Source: Halobaculum roseum
GTDB lineage: Archaea; Halobacteriota; Halobacteria; Halobacteriales; Haloferacaceae
Assembly: GCF_019880245.1 (NCBI RefSeq)
Contig: NZ_CP082289.1
Location: 62,001-126,000 of the forward strand
Direction: 5' to 3'
DNA: 64,000 nt
A program made the position numbers and the translations under genes. Under the pieces are notes generated by a model. The model was not told the DNA's origin. It did no database searches and saw nothing but the letters and a program-made list of their open reading frames with translations. How positions within the stretch are numbered: the first letter of the stretch is position 1; each line of letters opens with the position of its first letter. This document shows, piece after piece, positions 41,401-49,810 of the stretch.

Positions 41401-42818
41401 TTCGCGCCGTCCAGCTGTCGAACGACGTACGTGAGACGAACGGCTGGGTCTCCGTCGAGGACGTCGATGAGGAACTGCTCTCGCGCATCGAGGAAGACAC
41501 CATCGAGGCGCAGGGCTACGAGACACTACCAGAAGTGAGGGAGGCGTCCTCGCTCATCGAGGTCGATCTCCCGGACGGTGGTTCGTCGGTGCAGTGTCGG
41601 CTCACAGACGAGGGTGAGCAAGCAGCCGCGCCCGACACGTCGACATCACCGACCGGCGGGGGCGAGCACCACGATGCAGTCCTTGAAACGGTCGAGCAAT
41701 CCCTCGCAACTGCGGGGTTCTCCGTGGAGGTCCTCGATCAGAACGGGGAGTCCCGCCCCGATGCCATCGCGACGCATCCGGATCTCGACCGGGAGCTCCA
41801 GGTGGAGGTCGAAACCACCACCCACGTCCGGCCGGCGAAGGTCCTCACGAACCTCCGGAAGGCCCAGGAACAGGAGCGAATCCCGCTGTTCGTCGTCGCA
41901 GACCACGACGATCAGCCGGCTGACGAGATTGCCGACCGGCTTGCGAAAATCCTCAGCGAGCCGCGAAATCAGCTCTCCTCCGGGGAAACACGGCTGTATA
42001 CGATGAACCACAACGTCACATTCAACGGTGGTGCGCGAGCCGCGGATGGAGTGACGGCCGTCCGACCGGCCACTGGTGGTAGTCGCCACACCCGCTGGTT
42101 CGAGCGGGACGGTGCGTTCGTCCTCGAGGATAGTGCCGGAGACCAGCACGCCCGGATCGACTCCTTCGACGCTGTGTCGAAAGATCAGTTCCCGGCGACG
42201 TACAGCTACGACGCCGAGAGCGAGTCATACACCGTCTTTAGGCCGGGAGAACTTCCCGAGTCCTACGAGTCACGTGAGGCGTTCGAAGCGGATTGGGTAC
42301 CTGTCAAGCGCCCGTTCGTGCCCAGTACCGACCTACCCGTTCCGGAGTACACGGATGATTCGTATGCGATAGGTGTCATCGAGGATGAGCAGAATCTCGA
42401 GCTCTACACTCGAGACTCTGACGCGACCAAAGACCTTGCTGGGCTCATTGAGGCGATCGAAAACAATGAACTCCATCTGGCAGGTGTGGAGCCAGACGAA
42501 CCTGCCGATAAGCAATCTATGAAGCAGGAAGACCACGAGAACGATCCGTTCGGCATCCAAGCATTCGTCCGCGATAGCATCGTTAAATCCGGCGACGGGG
42601 TCGTCGCGGTCGCTGAGGTCTACGATGCGTACGAGCAATATGCGACGGCCGAGGAGTACGAGGTGAAGCCAAAAAACCGGTTCACACGTACGCTTCGCGA
42701 CCACGTTGCGTTCGAGCGTGACAAGAAGTGGTTGGACGGTCAGACGCGACGCTGTTACGTCGGAATCGAGCTGGACGACGCCGGCGACCAGGAGGAACCG
42801 AATGATGCCAGTGCGTAG
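38448..42818 (+). CDS. VirD4/TraG-like giant ATPase with C-terminal wHTH
   Basis: 1456 residues. A long N-terminal region (about 1-490) leads to an HerA/FtsK-type ATPase with Walker A FAKSGAGKSVAL (about 518-530) and Walker B LLIDEASSVVVS (about 798-809). IIDSKGGNFPENYM is typical of TraG/VirD4-type. About residues 1080-1200 include a possible nuclease-like patch (QVEVETTTHVRP). The last ~85 residues look like the winged helix at the C-terminus of D5/primase-helicase proteins (NRFTRTLRDHV). It is likely the coupling protein that feeds DNA to the channel. Confidence 0.8.
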   Translation: MTEQTPSEIPSVANGDEYIRITPSRSDLAPETVVRQLAGLHGLDAGNDGLLASIGPFGDPPPVFEFLAVSEGADEPVEFYYGADRRLDAFEERLRTLYPPTVTFERVTLDLETKLLPSTADPSQDHSAGGDDSHGMNPRTAEEFSGDPNSDSEPVTLFDSTGQEPVGDGGSVLSESTMSQDEDEVLFEADSSDESTAAGPSDSELDADHQPAHTQPTVDETTPLGISWHGQATRREDWMTTLPQFTNTEDDDDDHARAPLASLIDQLTRAEHPIAFQVLFQRKSDWTHEARERQRKLREGEDRVVDWFFGELLGNTENEPQSPSNTGRQRRYLDIGGRERVEAIDEKEPQHTFTVNMRALSLVTSDRQRERVDHRLDDIGSVFDHLNGPHYRLRPKRIRRGLRKGRRAKKHADRVLNATLATKSDWRKTRPDLVLGPAELANFVVVPPATDLTTEGGRGSDAEPESRTPLPLPAQDHMDAFTDAGMAIGRGLGEDGTPTSEPMRIPPHLLPFHVGRFAKSGAGKSVALENDALSLYDQTNGPVFIIDSKGGNFPENYMRAHAKRFGTDDLEENVLHFSVPDILPGFAFFDITPALEDGVRRVDAIQDKADHYEELIKLVMGPERYEDAIASPTLIKYLIKAMYDEEYGLENGHFRQDTNYFTHDQFEQAVTQFHAAGPPDSTPEDAPRASDPQVAEKLERHLRSNPATFSNVVSGISNRMDYITQDAHLRRIFNNTESQFDFRDLLDEDKVVIFDLGDLRDEAARVMTGVILTQLYDAVKRRDGDELARKPDDYVANLLIDEASSVVVSDTLTTLLEKGREFRLSIELVTQFPEQMKEAGNREVYLNVLNNIGSPLVGKIAVDADIAEALSHEAMDPVEFKNRISSLPRGEWIAQLPSPEFGETGPDPFSIEPLPIPPGHPDSEQPLTGTQEERFQDALDAVHEHTREEYGVAGGTTVESRDAATDVALENADDLPLEVAMARAIRAVQLSNDVRETNGWVSVEDVDEELLSRIEEDTIEAQGYETLPEVREASSLIEVDLPDGGSSVQCRLTDEGEQAAAPDTSTSPTGGGEHHDAVLETVEQSLATAGFSVEVLDQNGESRPDAIATHPDLDRELQVEVETTTHVRPAKVLTNLRKAQEQERIPLFVVADHDDQPADEIADRLAKILSEPRNQLSSGETRLYTMNHNVTFNGGARAADGVTAVRPATGGSRHTRWFERDGAFVLEDSAGDQHARIDSFDAVSKDQFPATYSYDAESESYTVFRPGELPESYESREAFEADWVPVKRPFVPSTDLPVPEYTDDSYAIGVIEDEQNLELYTRDSDATKDLAGLIEAIENNELHLAGVEPDEPADKQSMKQEDHENDPFGIQAFVRDSIVKSGDGVVAVAEVYDAYEQYATAEEYEVKPKNRFTRTLRDHVAFERDKKWLDGQTRRCYVGIELDDAGDQEEPNDASA

Positions 42819-42857
42819 TCGTTTCGCTCCCGCTCAGGAGGTGCAGGAGCACACGAA

Positions 42858-44873
42858 ATGACGCTCTCCGAGGCAGCCATCCGCGAGCACTACCGTCGTG
42901 CCAAACCCATCTACGAGGCGCTGGCGACTGTCAAGAACTATCCAACCATCGGGTTGAACGACTTCGTCGGATGGTACATCAAACGCGACCACGACGACGT
43001 CGAGGCGATTAAGGCCGGGTATCCGCAGCGCGGACGGGTTGCCCGCCTCGATCGTGACTACGACGAGATTCACGACCGCCTCAACCGGACCCTCTATGCC
43101 GTCACCACCTACAAGACACCGACCGCCTTCCAACAGTGGGAACCCTGTCGCTACGACGAGTCTGAGGGGACGACCGTTTGGCAGGATGAGCCCCCAACCC
43201 CCGGGTATGCCGACCTCCGGGCAGTTCCCACCTGGGGCGATATTGACCTCGCCGACGACATCAAGCCGCAGCGAGGCGACCTGGATGGCGAGACGCGTGC
43301 CCTCGTCGAGCGTACCCTCGACGCCTACATCGACGAGTATGCAACGCTCTACGGCACGCGGAAGGCGGTGTATGCGCTGGACTCCGTCGGGGGCGCGTAC
43401 GTCTTTGGGGCCCCGGAGGCCACACTACCAATTGCGGACCACTTCAATGACGATCCGGATGCGCTCGAACGGGTGTTCAACGAGTTCCTCGACCGCTCGA
43501 ACGCATGGCTCCAGAAGGCAGAGGCCCGCGTGAACGAGCGCGTCGACGGCGCCGGCGACGTCATTCAGCCCGATTGGGTGAACAACAAGAACCGCCAGTA
43601 CAAGCCGCCACTCTCGATCCACGCCGACCACGATGCCGTCGTCACGCCCATCGCGACCGACAACGTCCGCTACGAACTCCGTCCGTTCGAGGGTGTCGAC
43701 GACGCACTCCTCGAGCAGGCGGTCAGTTGGGCCGATGACCTCACGCGAGTCGAGCACACGGACTGCGTCGACTCGCTTGTCGCGACGCTCTGGCCGGACC
43801 TGTACGAGGACCACGGGGGGTGGCAGGCCACGCTGGAGGAATGGGTGGAAGCGGAGCGTGAGCGGGAACGGGAGCGCCAGCGACAGCGTGAGGCAGCGCT
43901 CCAGCGACGCGAAGAGCGAATGGCAGAACTCGACGGTACCCTCGAAGGCCGTCCCGTTACGCCGTTCAAAGAGGACGTCTACGAGGCTGTCGAGGATATC
44001 GACATCACCGAGATTGCCCGTCACTACGCGAGCGATGCCTACGATACGGATCCGAACCAGCCGCGGCCGCAGTTCGACCCGTGCTGGCGCCACAGTGAGA
44101 GCGGGCAATCCTGTTTCGTCGACGAGCAGGCCAATACCTTCGGCGATTCGAAGGTTAACGCCGGGGGCGGGCCGGCGAAGCTGATGGCGCTCGCGACGGG
44201 GATTATCTCCGCCGCCGATGCGGACCTCGACGGGGAGGACTACTGGGCTGCCGTCGACGAACTGCGGAGCGCCGGCTACGACATTCCGGTGTGGGTTCCA
44301 GAGGCCGGATCGGACCGCGTCGACGGCGGGACCTACGACCAGATGCCGTTCTGGGCCGTTCGGAAAGCGGCTGTCGCGCTCGAGATTTGTCCGGAGAATG
44401 CGTTCGTCGATCGTGAGGGCGAGGAAGGAACCTACGAGGGATTCCCCGGGTACGAAACCTACAACGAGACGCTAGAAGCCATCGAAGACACGGACCTGAA
44501 CCACGGGCGCGAGCGGGTCACGCCCGAGGAGAACGCAGCTGACGATGAATCGAAGTCACCCCCCGAATCTCCTACGAGTGACGATCGACCTGGTGACTTG
44601 GACCGGGCTCACCTTCGCGAAAAGAACCGTCTGTTGACAGCGAAAATCAAGCGTCTCGAATCTGAACTGGAGGAGAAATCGGAGCAAATCGAGGGGCTGG
44701 AAACAAAGGTCAACCATCTCCAATCGGAGCTCGCTACCGTCCGCTCTGAACGTGATCGGCTAGAGGCTGCTCTCGAAGAACGTGAGTTCGAGCAAGAGCC
44801 AAATCAGGGAAACCAGGACGAGAATCGATCCCCACTTGACAGGGCGAGAAGGTTCATTTCATCCAATCGGTAG
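42858..44873 (+). CDS. Archaeo-eukaryotic primase-like replication protein
   Basis: 671 residues. A D-x-D motif GDIDLADD (about 125-132) is followed by DSVGGAYVFG (about 175-184) and YKPPLSIHADHD (about 248-259), which read as motifs I, II-like and III of the AEP/PriS fold. A Cys/His stretch CWRHSESGQSC (about 413-423) follows, then a PriCT-like piece. The C-terminus is a coiled coil (about 590-650). It should make primers during plasmid replication or transfer. The Shine-Dalgarno GGAGGTG at 42837 precedes its start, 40 bp after the ATPase gene. Confidence 0.75.
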   Translation: MTLSEAAIREHYRRAKPIYEALATVKNYPTIGLNDFVGWYIKRDHDDVEAIKAGYPQRGRVARLDRDYDEIHDRLNRTLYAVTTYKTPTAFQQWEPCRYDESEGTTVWQDEPPTPGYADLRAVPTWGDIDLADDIKPQRGDLDGETRALVERTLDAYIDEYATLYGTRKAVYALDSVGGAYVFGAPEATLPIADHFNDDPDALERVFNEFLDRSNAWLQKAEARVNERVDGAGDVIQPDWVNNKNRQYKPPLSIHADHDAVVTPIATDNVRYELRPFEGVDDALLEQAVSWADDLTRVEHTDCVDSLVATLWPDLYEDHGGWQATLEEWVEAERERERERQRQREAALQRREERMAELDGTLEGRPVTPFKEDVYEAVEDIDITEIARHYASDAYDTDPNQPRPQFDPCWRHSESGQSCFVDEQANTFGDSKVNAGGGPAKLMALATGIISAADADLDGEDYWAAVDELRSAGYDIPVWVPEAGSDRVDGGTYDQMPFWAVRKAAVALEICPENAFVDREGEEGTYEGFPGYETYNETLEAIEDTDLNHGRERVTPEENAADDESKSPPESPTSDDRPGDLDRAHLREKNRLLTAKIKRLESELEEKSEQIEGLETKVNHLQSELATVRSERDRLEAALEEREFEQEPNQGNQDENRSPLDRARRFISSNR

Positions 44874-44916
44874 ACATCTCACTCACTCAGCATCAAATCT
44901 TAAACTACCTCAACAG

Positions 44917-46896
44917 TCACGTCTCCGGCGAATCCTCTCTATCAAACGCCCCCTCAGACACTGGGAAGATATCGATAACGTGCTTATCAAAGGTTCCCCA
45001 CATAGTCTCGTGCCCGAAACGAATCCGATGACTAAACTCCGATTCAGCCTCCTCCCTATCAACCTCCGAACGCTGGAGCTCACCGACCGTCTCCCCATAC
45101 CCTTCTCGCAGCTTATCAAGTAACTCATCAGGTGTATACTTCGTCGACTCAGGGTGTGTCCAGCGTACTTCCCCAGGAAAACGTTCCATATCATCCGCAT
45201 CCTGAGATTCGCTCAAACCCATTATAGCACGGAGCTCGCCTAAATCCTCAGCGTGTGCCGGCTCATCCTCATCAACATCTACATCCGAGAAATCACCCTC
45301 CCAGACAGCAACACCCACTAATGACCGCCGAACCTTTTCACCTCGCTCCTGAAGCTCAGAAAGAATCTCCTCTGCTGTATCAGAGTCCAAATCGGAATCC
45401 TTGTAGTCATCGTACACCTCCCGATGCTTCTCCGTGATAAACTCCGGAAGAGGAATCCGAGTATCCGTCGCCAACCCCACACGTTTCACAAACTCGAGGA
45501 TATCACGATCCTCGGGCTCAGGTAAATCGATACCTTCGAAAGGCTCCTCAAGCCGCTGCTGATACGTCTTATCCGAATCTGGGAATTCAAATTCTACCCT
45601 CCGGATATCATCCTTATCCTGGATTTTGAGCATCTCAAAGTATTGCTCAACACTCAGATCATCAGGATCAACATTAAAATTGAACTGGCCTTCTCCGAAT
45701 TCGTGGATATCATCGGCAGTCTTCTCCCAATTAATCTCAACGTGGATTGGATGCTCAGGTGTAGGCTCCGAACCAAACTCTACCTCAAACTCCAGCGTGT
45801 CGCCGGCAAGAGACCAATTACCGATCCACTCTACTGTTGACTTTTCTGGAACCTGCAAATCCTCAATTACATCCGGCATTACATTTCTCGGCAATAGAAT
45901 CCGAGAATCAGGATTAGCGATATGTATCAAATCATTCTCATCCTGGCCACCACCACCGGTGGACTTCCAGAAGCTGAGATTAATCTCTTCACCCTCATCT
46001 AAAGTCGCCACATCATATGCCTGGGTATAGAGAGTATACACATCTTCGACGACATTCAGAGTCTTCTCTTCCAGAATCGATCGAGGAATAGTCAGCAGAT
46101 ACGGCTCACCATCCTGTGAATCAGCAGAGTACTTACACAGGAACTGAATGACTTCATCATCGAGAACAATTCGATCATCGAGTAACTCGTCATTCCCGAG
46201 CTCAAACCCAGTACTGTCACCAACCGTAACCCGATTGCCGTGTTTAACGGCGTTGTACGCCTCTCGGAAATTCAAATAGAAGACAGCAATATTCTTGAGT
46301 TTATTTCTCAGATTCTCAATCGAATCCTCGACTAACAACTCCATCTCCATCGACTCAGGGATATCCTCACCCTCACCTTCGTGAATCTCTATATCAGCCA
46401 ACCCAACATCAACTGGAACATCTTCCAGTTCTTCCTCTGAGAAACTAATCGCTCCCTCTCGCACCGCCTGATACCCAAAGATCAAACTCAGAACCTCATT
46501 CGAGTCAGCCTCAACATCTCGTTTATCAAGATACCCATCAAGTTCCTCCTCCAGAATAGCCTCAAAGAGTGGCCGTATATCTCCGCTTGAAGTCCGGATA
46601 ATCTCATTAATATAGGATTCCTTATTCAAAATGAGATATCTGAAATAGGATCCAAACTCCTCGATATACTGCATCGTTGCTCGGAAAAGATCCACGACCG
46701 AGTACACCTTTACAGTATCCCGCTGGTCCTCAGGTACCGCATCCAACCCTGCGTTGATTGTCCCTGCGATTTTACATATGTGAGCGTACGCTATCTCCGG
46801 GTCTTGACGATCCTGAATAACCTCTTCGGGATCCTGAGTCTCTGAGTCAGAATAAAACTCGGTATACTCGAAGAAGCTTTTCTCATTTTCAGACAT
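44917..46896 (-). CDS. 659-residue unknown protein, AT-rich cargo gene
   Basis: A large acidic soluble protein with no membrane segment and no recognised ATPase, nuclease or kinase motif. Around residues 208-222 it has FREAYNAVKHGNR, which resembles a degenerate HEPN-type R-x-H helix, too weak to assign. Middle and C-terminal parts look like mixed alpha/beta domains. It is visibly AT-richer than the flanking operon, convergent with the primase gene, and alone. This pattern is common for defence or cargo genes on mobile elements, but no function is claimed. Confidence 0.75.
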   Translation of the reverse strand: MSENEKSFFEYTEFYSDSETQDPEEVIQDRQDPEIAYAHICKIAGTINAGLDAVPEDQRDTVKVYSVVDLFRATMQYIEEFGSYFRYLILNKESYINEIIRTSSGDIRPLFEAILEEELDGYLDKRDVEADSNEVLSLIFGYQAVREGAISFSEEELEDVPVDVGLADIEIHEGEGEDIPESMEMELLVEDSIENLRNKLKNIAVFYLNFREAYNAVKHGNRVTVGDSTGFELGNDELLDDRIVLDDEVIQFLCKYSADSQDGEPYLLTIPRSILEEKTLNVVEDVYTLYTQAYDVATLDEGEEINLSFWKSTGGGGQDENDLIHIANPDSRILLPRNVMPDVIEDLQVPEKSTVEWIGNWSLAGDTLEFEVEFGSEPTPEHPIHVEINWEKTADDIHEFGEGQFNFNVDPDDLSVEQYFEMLKIQDKDDIRRVEFEFPDSDKTYQQRLEEPFEGIDLPEPEDRDILEFVKRVGLATDTRIPLPEFITEKHREVYDDYKDSDLDSDTAEEILSELQERGEKVRRSLVGVAVWEGDFSDVDVDEDEPAHAEDLGELRAIMGLSESQDADDMERFPGEVRWTHPESTKYTPDELLDKLREGYGETVGELQRSEVDREEAESEFSHRIRFGHETMWGTFDKHVIDIFPVSEGAFDREDSPET

Positions 46897-47421
46897 ACTA
46901 TACAGTATATAAAAGAGGGTGAAAAGCGTTTGTCACCAGAATTTCTTTCACTTTCTTCAGAGTTCGACAGGGCCATTTCGGTTAAATCGTCCGAACAGTT
47001 AACCTGACACCAGCGACGACCTCCCCTAGACACCAGGTATGCTGAGAGTCGTGCTGAGTCAACAAATCGTAGGACGGCAGCACTAGACACCAGACTCACC
47101 GACGAGGGAGTTCCCGGACAGCCCCCGAAATCTGGTGTCAGGTATTGCTGTCTTGCGATTTGGAGGCGAATTGTGCCACTAGACAGCAGGAAAATCAACC
47201 GATATGTGGTGGGGGTGGCGGCCCAAAGTTATGTTCGCGGCCACCAGGGCCGAGATGCCAGGCCGCTGGCCAAGCGAGAGTAGGCTGCCACCCGGACGAT
47301 GGCGTGGGGCGTGGAGGGTGAAGGAGCAGATCGACATCGTGACTGAGAATGGTGACTGTGGCGACTGTTTATTGTGCCCCCGAGTGGGTGCGGGGCGGTT
47401 CCTGTGCTGCCCCTGATTTGT
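46897..47421. other. Non-coding region with iteron-like repeats
   Basis: About 525 bp with no supported gene. It starts with the promoter side of the 659-residue gene (a TATATA block at 46905-46912), then holds five copies of a CTAGACACCAG-like motif (47004-47189), then GC-rich sequence up to the start of a small plasmid gene. It is a candidate origin or transfer site. Confidence 0.5.
47004..47189. repeat. Iteron-like CTAGACACCAG repeats
   Basis: Copies are CTGACACCAG at 47004, CTAGACACCAG at 47026 and 47083, the inverted CTGGTGTCAG at 47132, and CTAGACAGCAG at 47179. Spacing after the first pair is 47-57 bp. Several direct copies and one inverted copy in a non-coding gap resemble replication or partition protein sites. 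Confidence 0.6.
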
Positions 47422-47712
47422 ATGTCTGGTCCGGATAGATACGACGATACGGCAGACGATCACGAACGGTTCGAAGCGGAATTGCTCGCTCAGGATCGGG
47501 ATGCGCGGTCACCATCGACGGCGGATCTTGACGACGAGACGGCCCGCCAGCTGGTTCGAGAGCTACTCGATGCCGGGACAGTCACACCGGTCGTCGACCA
47601 GCGGCTCCTCGTTCACGAGCCCAGCAACACAGCGTTCGAATCGATGCAGCAGCTCGCCGTCTTCCACACAGGCTGGACGGCCGCCCGGGACGCCGGCGAG
47701 GGTGATGGGTGA
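47422..47712 (+). CDS. Small plasmid protein, unknown
   Basis: 96 residues starting MSGPDRYDDTAD. It is acidic and helical, with the pattern LDDETARQLVRELLDAGTVTPVVDQRLLVHEPS. It overlaps the next zinc-ribbon gene by one base (TGATG), so the two are co-translated. No family recognised. Its start was chosen for its position just after a non-coding repeat region. Confidence 0.62.
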   Translation: MSGPDRYDDTADDHERFEAELLAQDRDARSPSTADLDDETARQLVRELLDAGTVTPVVDQRLLVHEPSNTAFESMQQLAVFHTGWTAARDAGEGDG

Positions 47713-48038
47713 TGCAGCAGACGCTGGCCGGCTGTGCCTTCTGCGAGGCTCCATCCGGGATAGAGACTGGGATCGCCTACACGTGGGGGAAGGAAGAGCG
47801 GGTCAACCACCCGATTTGCGTCGACTGTGCGATCCAAGAGACGCCGGATCCCGATGATCGTGATCACTACGCCTGTGACAGCTGTGGCCTCGTCGTCAAC
47901 GCGCTCGCAGCGCTCACACGGTTTCGAATCGAACTCGGCCATCTCGAAGGCCCGATACAGGTCTGTGCGCGGTGTAGTCCAGGCGGGCCAGCAACGTACT
48001 GGACACGCGACCTCGAGGCACACATCGTCTCTGACTGA
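47712..48038 (+). CDS. Zinc-ribbon protein, DUF7558-like
   Basis: 108 residues. It has four Cys pairs: CAFC, CVDC, CDSC and CARC, enough for two zinc sites. Between them are GKEERVNHP and a short helical link. It is a typical haloarchaeal plasmid protein (DUF7558, from memory). Possible nucleic acid binding; no direct evidence. Confidence 0.7.
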   Translation: MQQTLAGCAFCEAPSGIETGIAYTWGKEERVNHPICVDCAIQETPDPDDRDHYACDSCGLVVNALAALTRFRIELGHLEGPIQVCARCSPGGPATYWTRDLEAHIVSD

Positions 48039-48188
48039 CCCGCCGAGCGGTCGTCGACGCGAGTGGTACGGCGACCACTGCGGGAGGGTCACAGTTGTCC
48101 GTAGCTGTCCCACCCCGCGAACTCAGCAGCGCTGGTTGTGTCGCTGTCTCGTTGCTCCGCTATCTTCAACAGACGGGCGCTCCTCGGG

Positions 48189-48545
48189 ATGACTATGGAC
48201 TGCCCCGCGTGCGGGTCCCCCGTCACCCTCGAGGTCGGACCAGACCGGCCCCTGTCGACGTCGCTGTCCGACGCCGTCCTCGCAGCGGAAGAGGACGAGC
48301 AGATCGAGGTGACCCGCGATTGTTGGGACTGTGGCTGGCACGAAACGCGGGCGCTTCGCGTCGCATCGATCGACAGGACCGCCGGCGACGAGACTGCCGT
48401 CGAGCGAGCCGCACTCATCGACGAGATTGCCGATGAGCTCGCAGCGATCGGCTGTGTGGGTACGCTTGAGGAGACGCTGGCTGCAATCCGTGAGCAACGA
48501 GAAACCGACTCGGCGACGACCGATACGGACGACGCGGCGGAGTGA
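48189..48545 (+). CDS. Zinc-ribbon protein, unknown
   Basis: 118 residues starting MTMDCPACGSPV, with a second pair in CWDCGWHETR, so one zinc ribbon near the N-terminus, followed by an acidic helical domain to the end. An upstream GTG at 48138 is less likely. It is 150 bp after the DUF7558-like gene and 6 bp before the next gene. Nothing is supported in the gap before it. Confidence 0.6.
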   Translation: MTMDCPACGSPVTLEVGPDRPLSTSLSDAVLAAEEDEQIEVTRDCWDCGWHETRALRVASIDRTAGDETAVERAALIDEIADELAAIGCVGTLEETLAAIREQRETDSATTDTDDAAE

Positions 48546-48551
48546 CTCGCA

Positions 48552-48881
48552 ATGCCTGATACAGAGGCCAACTATAATGTTCGTGAGCAAACCGGGAATC
48601 CCGAGCACGCATCGGTCGACGATGTGGTTGACCTCGTGATCTACCGGGCGCAGAACCCGCGAACCGAGCACGAGGATGCACATTTCGATACGGCGGTCGC
48701 GGCTCTCGTCGACAGATACGGAACGGAGTCGGTCCGGACAGTCATCAACCGCATCCTCGTCGACGACGAGCCGTTCCGGACCGCCACGAACGGCCTTGAG
48801 ATGCGCAACGTCGACGGCGTTCGGATCGGAACCGCAGCCAGCTGGTTTCTCGAGGAGCTAAACGCACAGGACGACCACTGA
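48552..48881 (+). CDS. Small plasmid protein, unknown
   Basis: 109 residues, soluble and helical, with VVDLVIYRAQNPRTEHEDAH and a C-terminal AASWFLEELNAQ. It starts 6 bp after the zinc-ribbon gene and is probably in its operon. No motif gives a function. Confidence 0.6.
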   Translation: MPDTEANYNVREQTGNPEHASVDDVVDLVIYRAQNPRTEHEDAHFDTAVAALVDRYGTESVRTVINRILVDDEPFRTATNGLEMRNVDGVRIGTAASWFLEELNAQDDH

Positions 48882-48965
48882 GGGACCGGTTGAAAGGCCG
48901 CAGCGACAGGCCGTCGAGCCCCCATTTTTAACTCCTGTTCGTCCTATCTACCCGTCGAGGCCATA

Positions 48966-49223
48966 ATGGCACCCTCCACCCCGAGAGACTCAGATCCATC
49001 CCCCGATCTACTCGTTGAAATCGTCGAGACACTGGAAGCCCACGGGCTCCCCACCGACTCGTATCAGCTCCACGACGCTGTTGACGTCGAGGCACTCGAG
49101 CAGCTTCTCGCATCCTCAGCCGGGGACGTGGAAGTCCGGTTCACCGTGGAGGGGATCCAACTCGCCGTCACCCACGACGGCGTCGATGTCCTTCTCGACG
49201 AGCCAGCCGGGGCACCGGATTAG
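48966..49223 (+). CDS. HalOD1-like domain protein
   Basis: 85 residues fitting the halobacterial output domain 1: LVEIVETLEAHGLPTD, then YQLHDAVDVEALEQLL, then a strand pair VEVRFTVEGIQLAV. In larger proteins HalOD1 follows receiver domains; here it is alone. Stand-alone forms are common in haloarchaea and their role is unclear. The upstream block ATTTTTAAC (about 48923-48931) may be a promoter. Confidence 0.72.
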   Translation: MAPSTPRDSDPSPDLLVEIVETLEAHGLPTDSYQLHDAVDVEALEQLLASSAGDVEVRFTVEGIQLAVTHDGVDVLLDEPAGAPD

Positions 49224-49656
49224 TAGCGCGATCGAATTCGTCGACAGCGACACTCCCTGAAAGCCCTCGGCCGCTCGGCATCCCGCGACCACCGCTGCGC
49301 TCCTCGTCCCTGCGGTGCTTGCGGGGTCGGGGGACGACCGAGGCGGCCTCGCCCTTTCTGAGTCCGCCAGGACGGTGAATGACCATCCGAGCGGCGCAGC
49401 CGGGTGGACAGGTGTGTCCGTACCGGCCCGCCCCGCTCGCCGCTGCCGCCCTCCGCGTCGCTCGCGACCGACCATTCCGGGCTGCCTGCCTGCGGTAGCG
49501 GGCGGGCTGCCGGGCTAAAGTGAATGTGCCCTCGGCGCCAGCGGGAAAGCGCGGGGGGTTGCGCGGCGTGGCTGCTCACCCCCCACGCTTTCTCCGCTGG
49601 CCGCTCGCTCCGGGCGGGTCGGCGCGCGGTGCTGGTTGGGGTCGCCGCACTCGGGC

Positions 49657-49708
49657 GCGCTCTCGCTCGCGCCCGGTAGGGCGCTCGCGAAGGCGCGAGC
49701 GAGAGCGC
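49657..49708. repeat. 15-bp perfect inverted repeat
   Basis: GCGCTCTCGCTCGCG at 49657-49671 is the exact reverse complement of 49694-49708, with 22 bp between. The spacer contains smaller palindromes around GCGCTCGCGA. It lies about 100 bp upstream of the RPA-like gene. Confidence 0.75.
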
Positions 49709-49791
49709 GCAGTCGGTGCTATCGGTCGTCGACGTCGTCGGAAAACCGCGATGTTAGGGGCATCGCGGTGGCGGCGCACGAGCGCCTTCAG

Positions 49792-49810
49792 TGGTATCTG
49801 GAGGATACCA
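49792..49810 (+). promoter_or_regulatory. Hairpin with the Shine-Dalgarno in its loop, at the RPA-like start
   Basis: TGGTATC and GATACCA form 7-bp arms around the loop TGGAG; GGAGG (49800-49804) is the Shine-Dalgarno. The last base of the hairpin touches the ATG at 49811. This could present or mask the ribosome site, perhaps by the product itself, which has an OB-fold. Confidence 0.6.

Larger units (their letters stand above)
49224..49810. other. Very GC-rich non-coding region with strong inverted repeats
   Basis: About 590 bp between the HalOD1-like gene and the RPA-like gene. No convincing gene is seen. It holds a 15-bp perfect inverted repeat (49657-49671 and 49694-49708) with nested GC hairpins, and a 7-bp hairpin next to the RPA start. 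It may form the leader of the RPA-like gene or a plasmid origin. Confidence 0.5.

Noticed and set aside
46905..46914. TATA-like block right before the 659-residue gene as its promoter
   Set aside because: The block is only about 10-18 bp from the start codon, too close for a leaderless transcript starting at that ATG. Either the start is misplaced or the promoter lies elsewhere, so it is not listed as a promoter.
49520..49810. Extended N-terminus of the RPA-like gene
   Set aside because: The upstream frame is made of GC-rich low-complexity residues and runs through strong inverted repeats. The start at 49811 has a Shine-Dalgarno and a hairpin directly before it.
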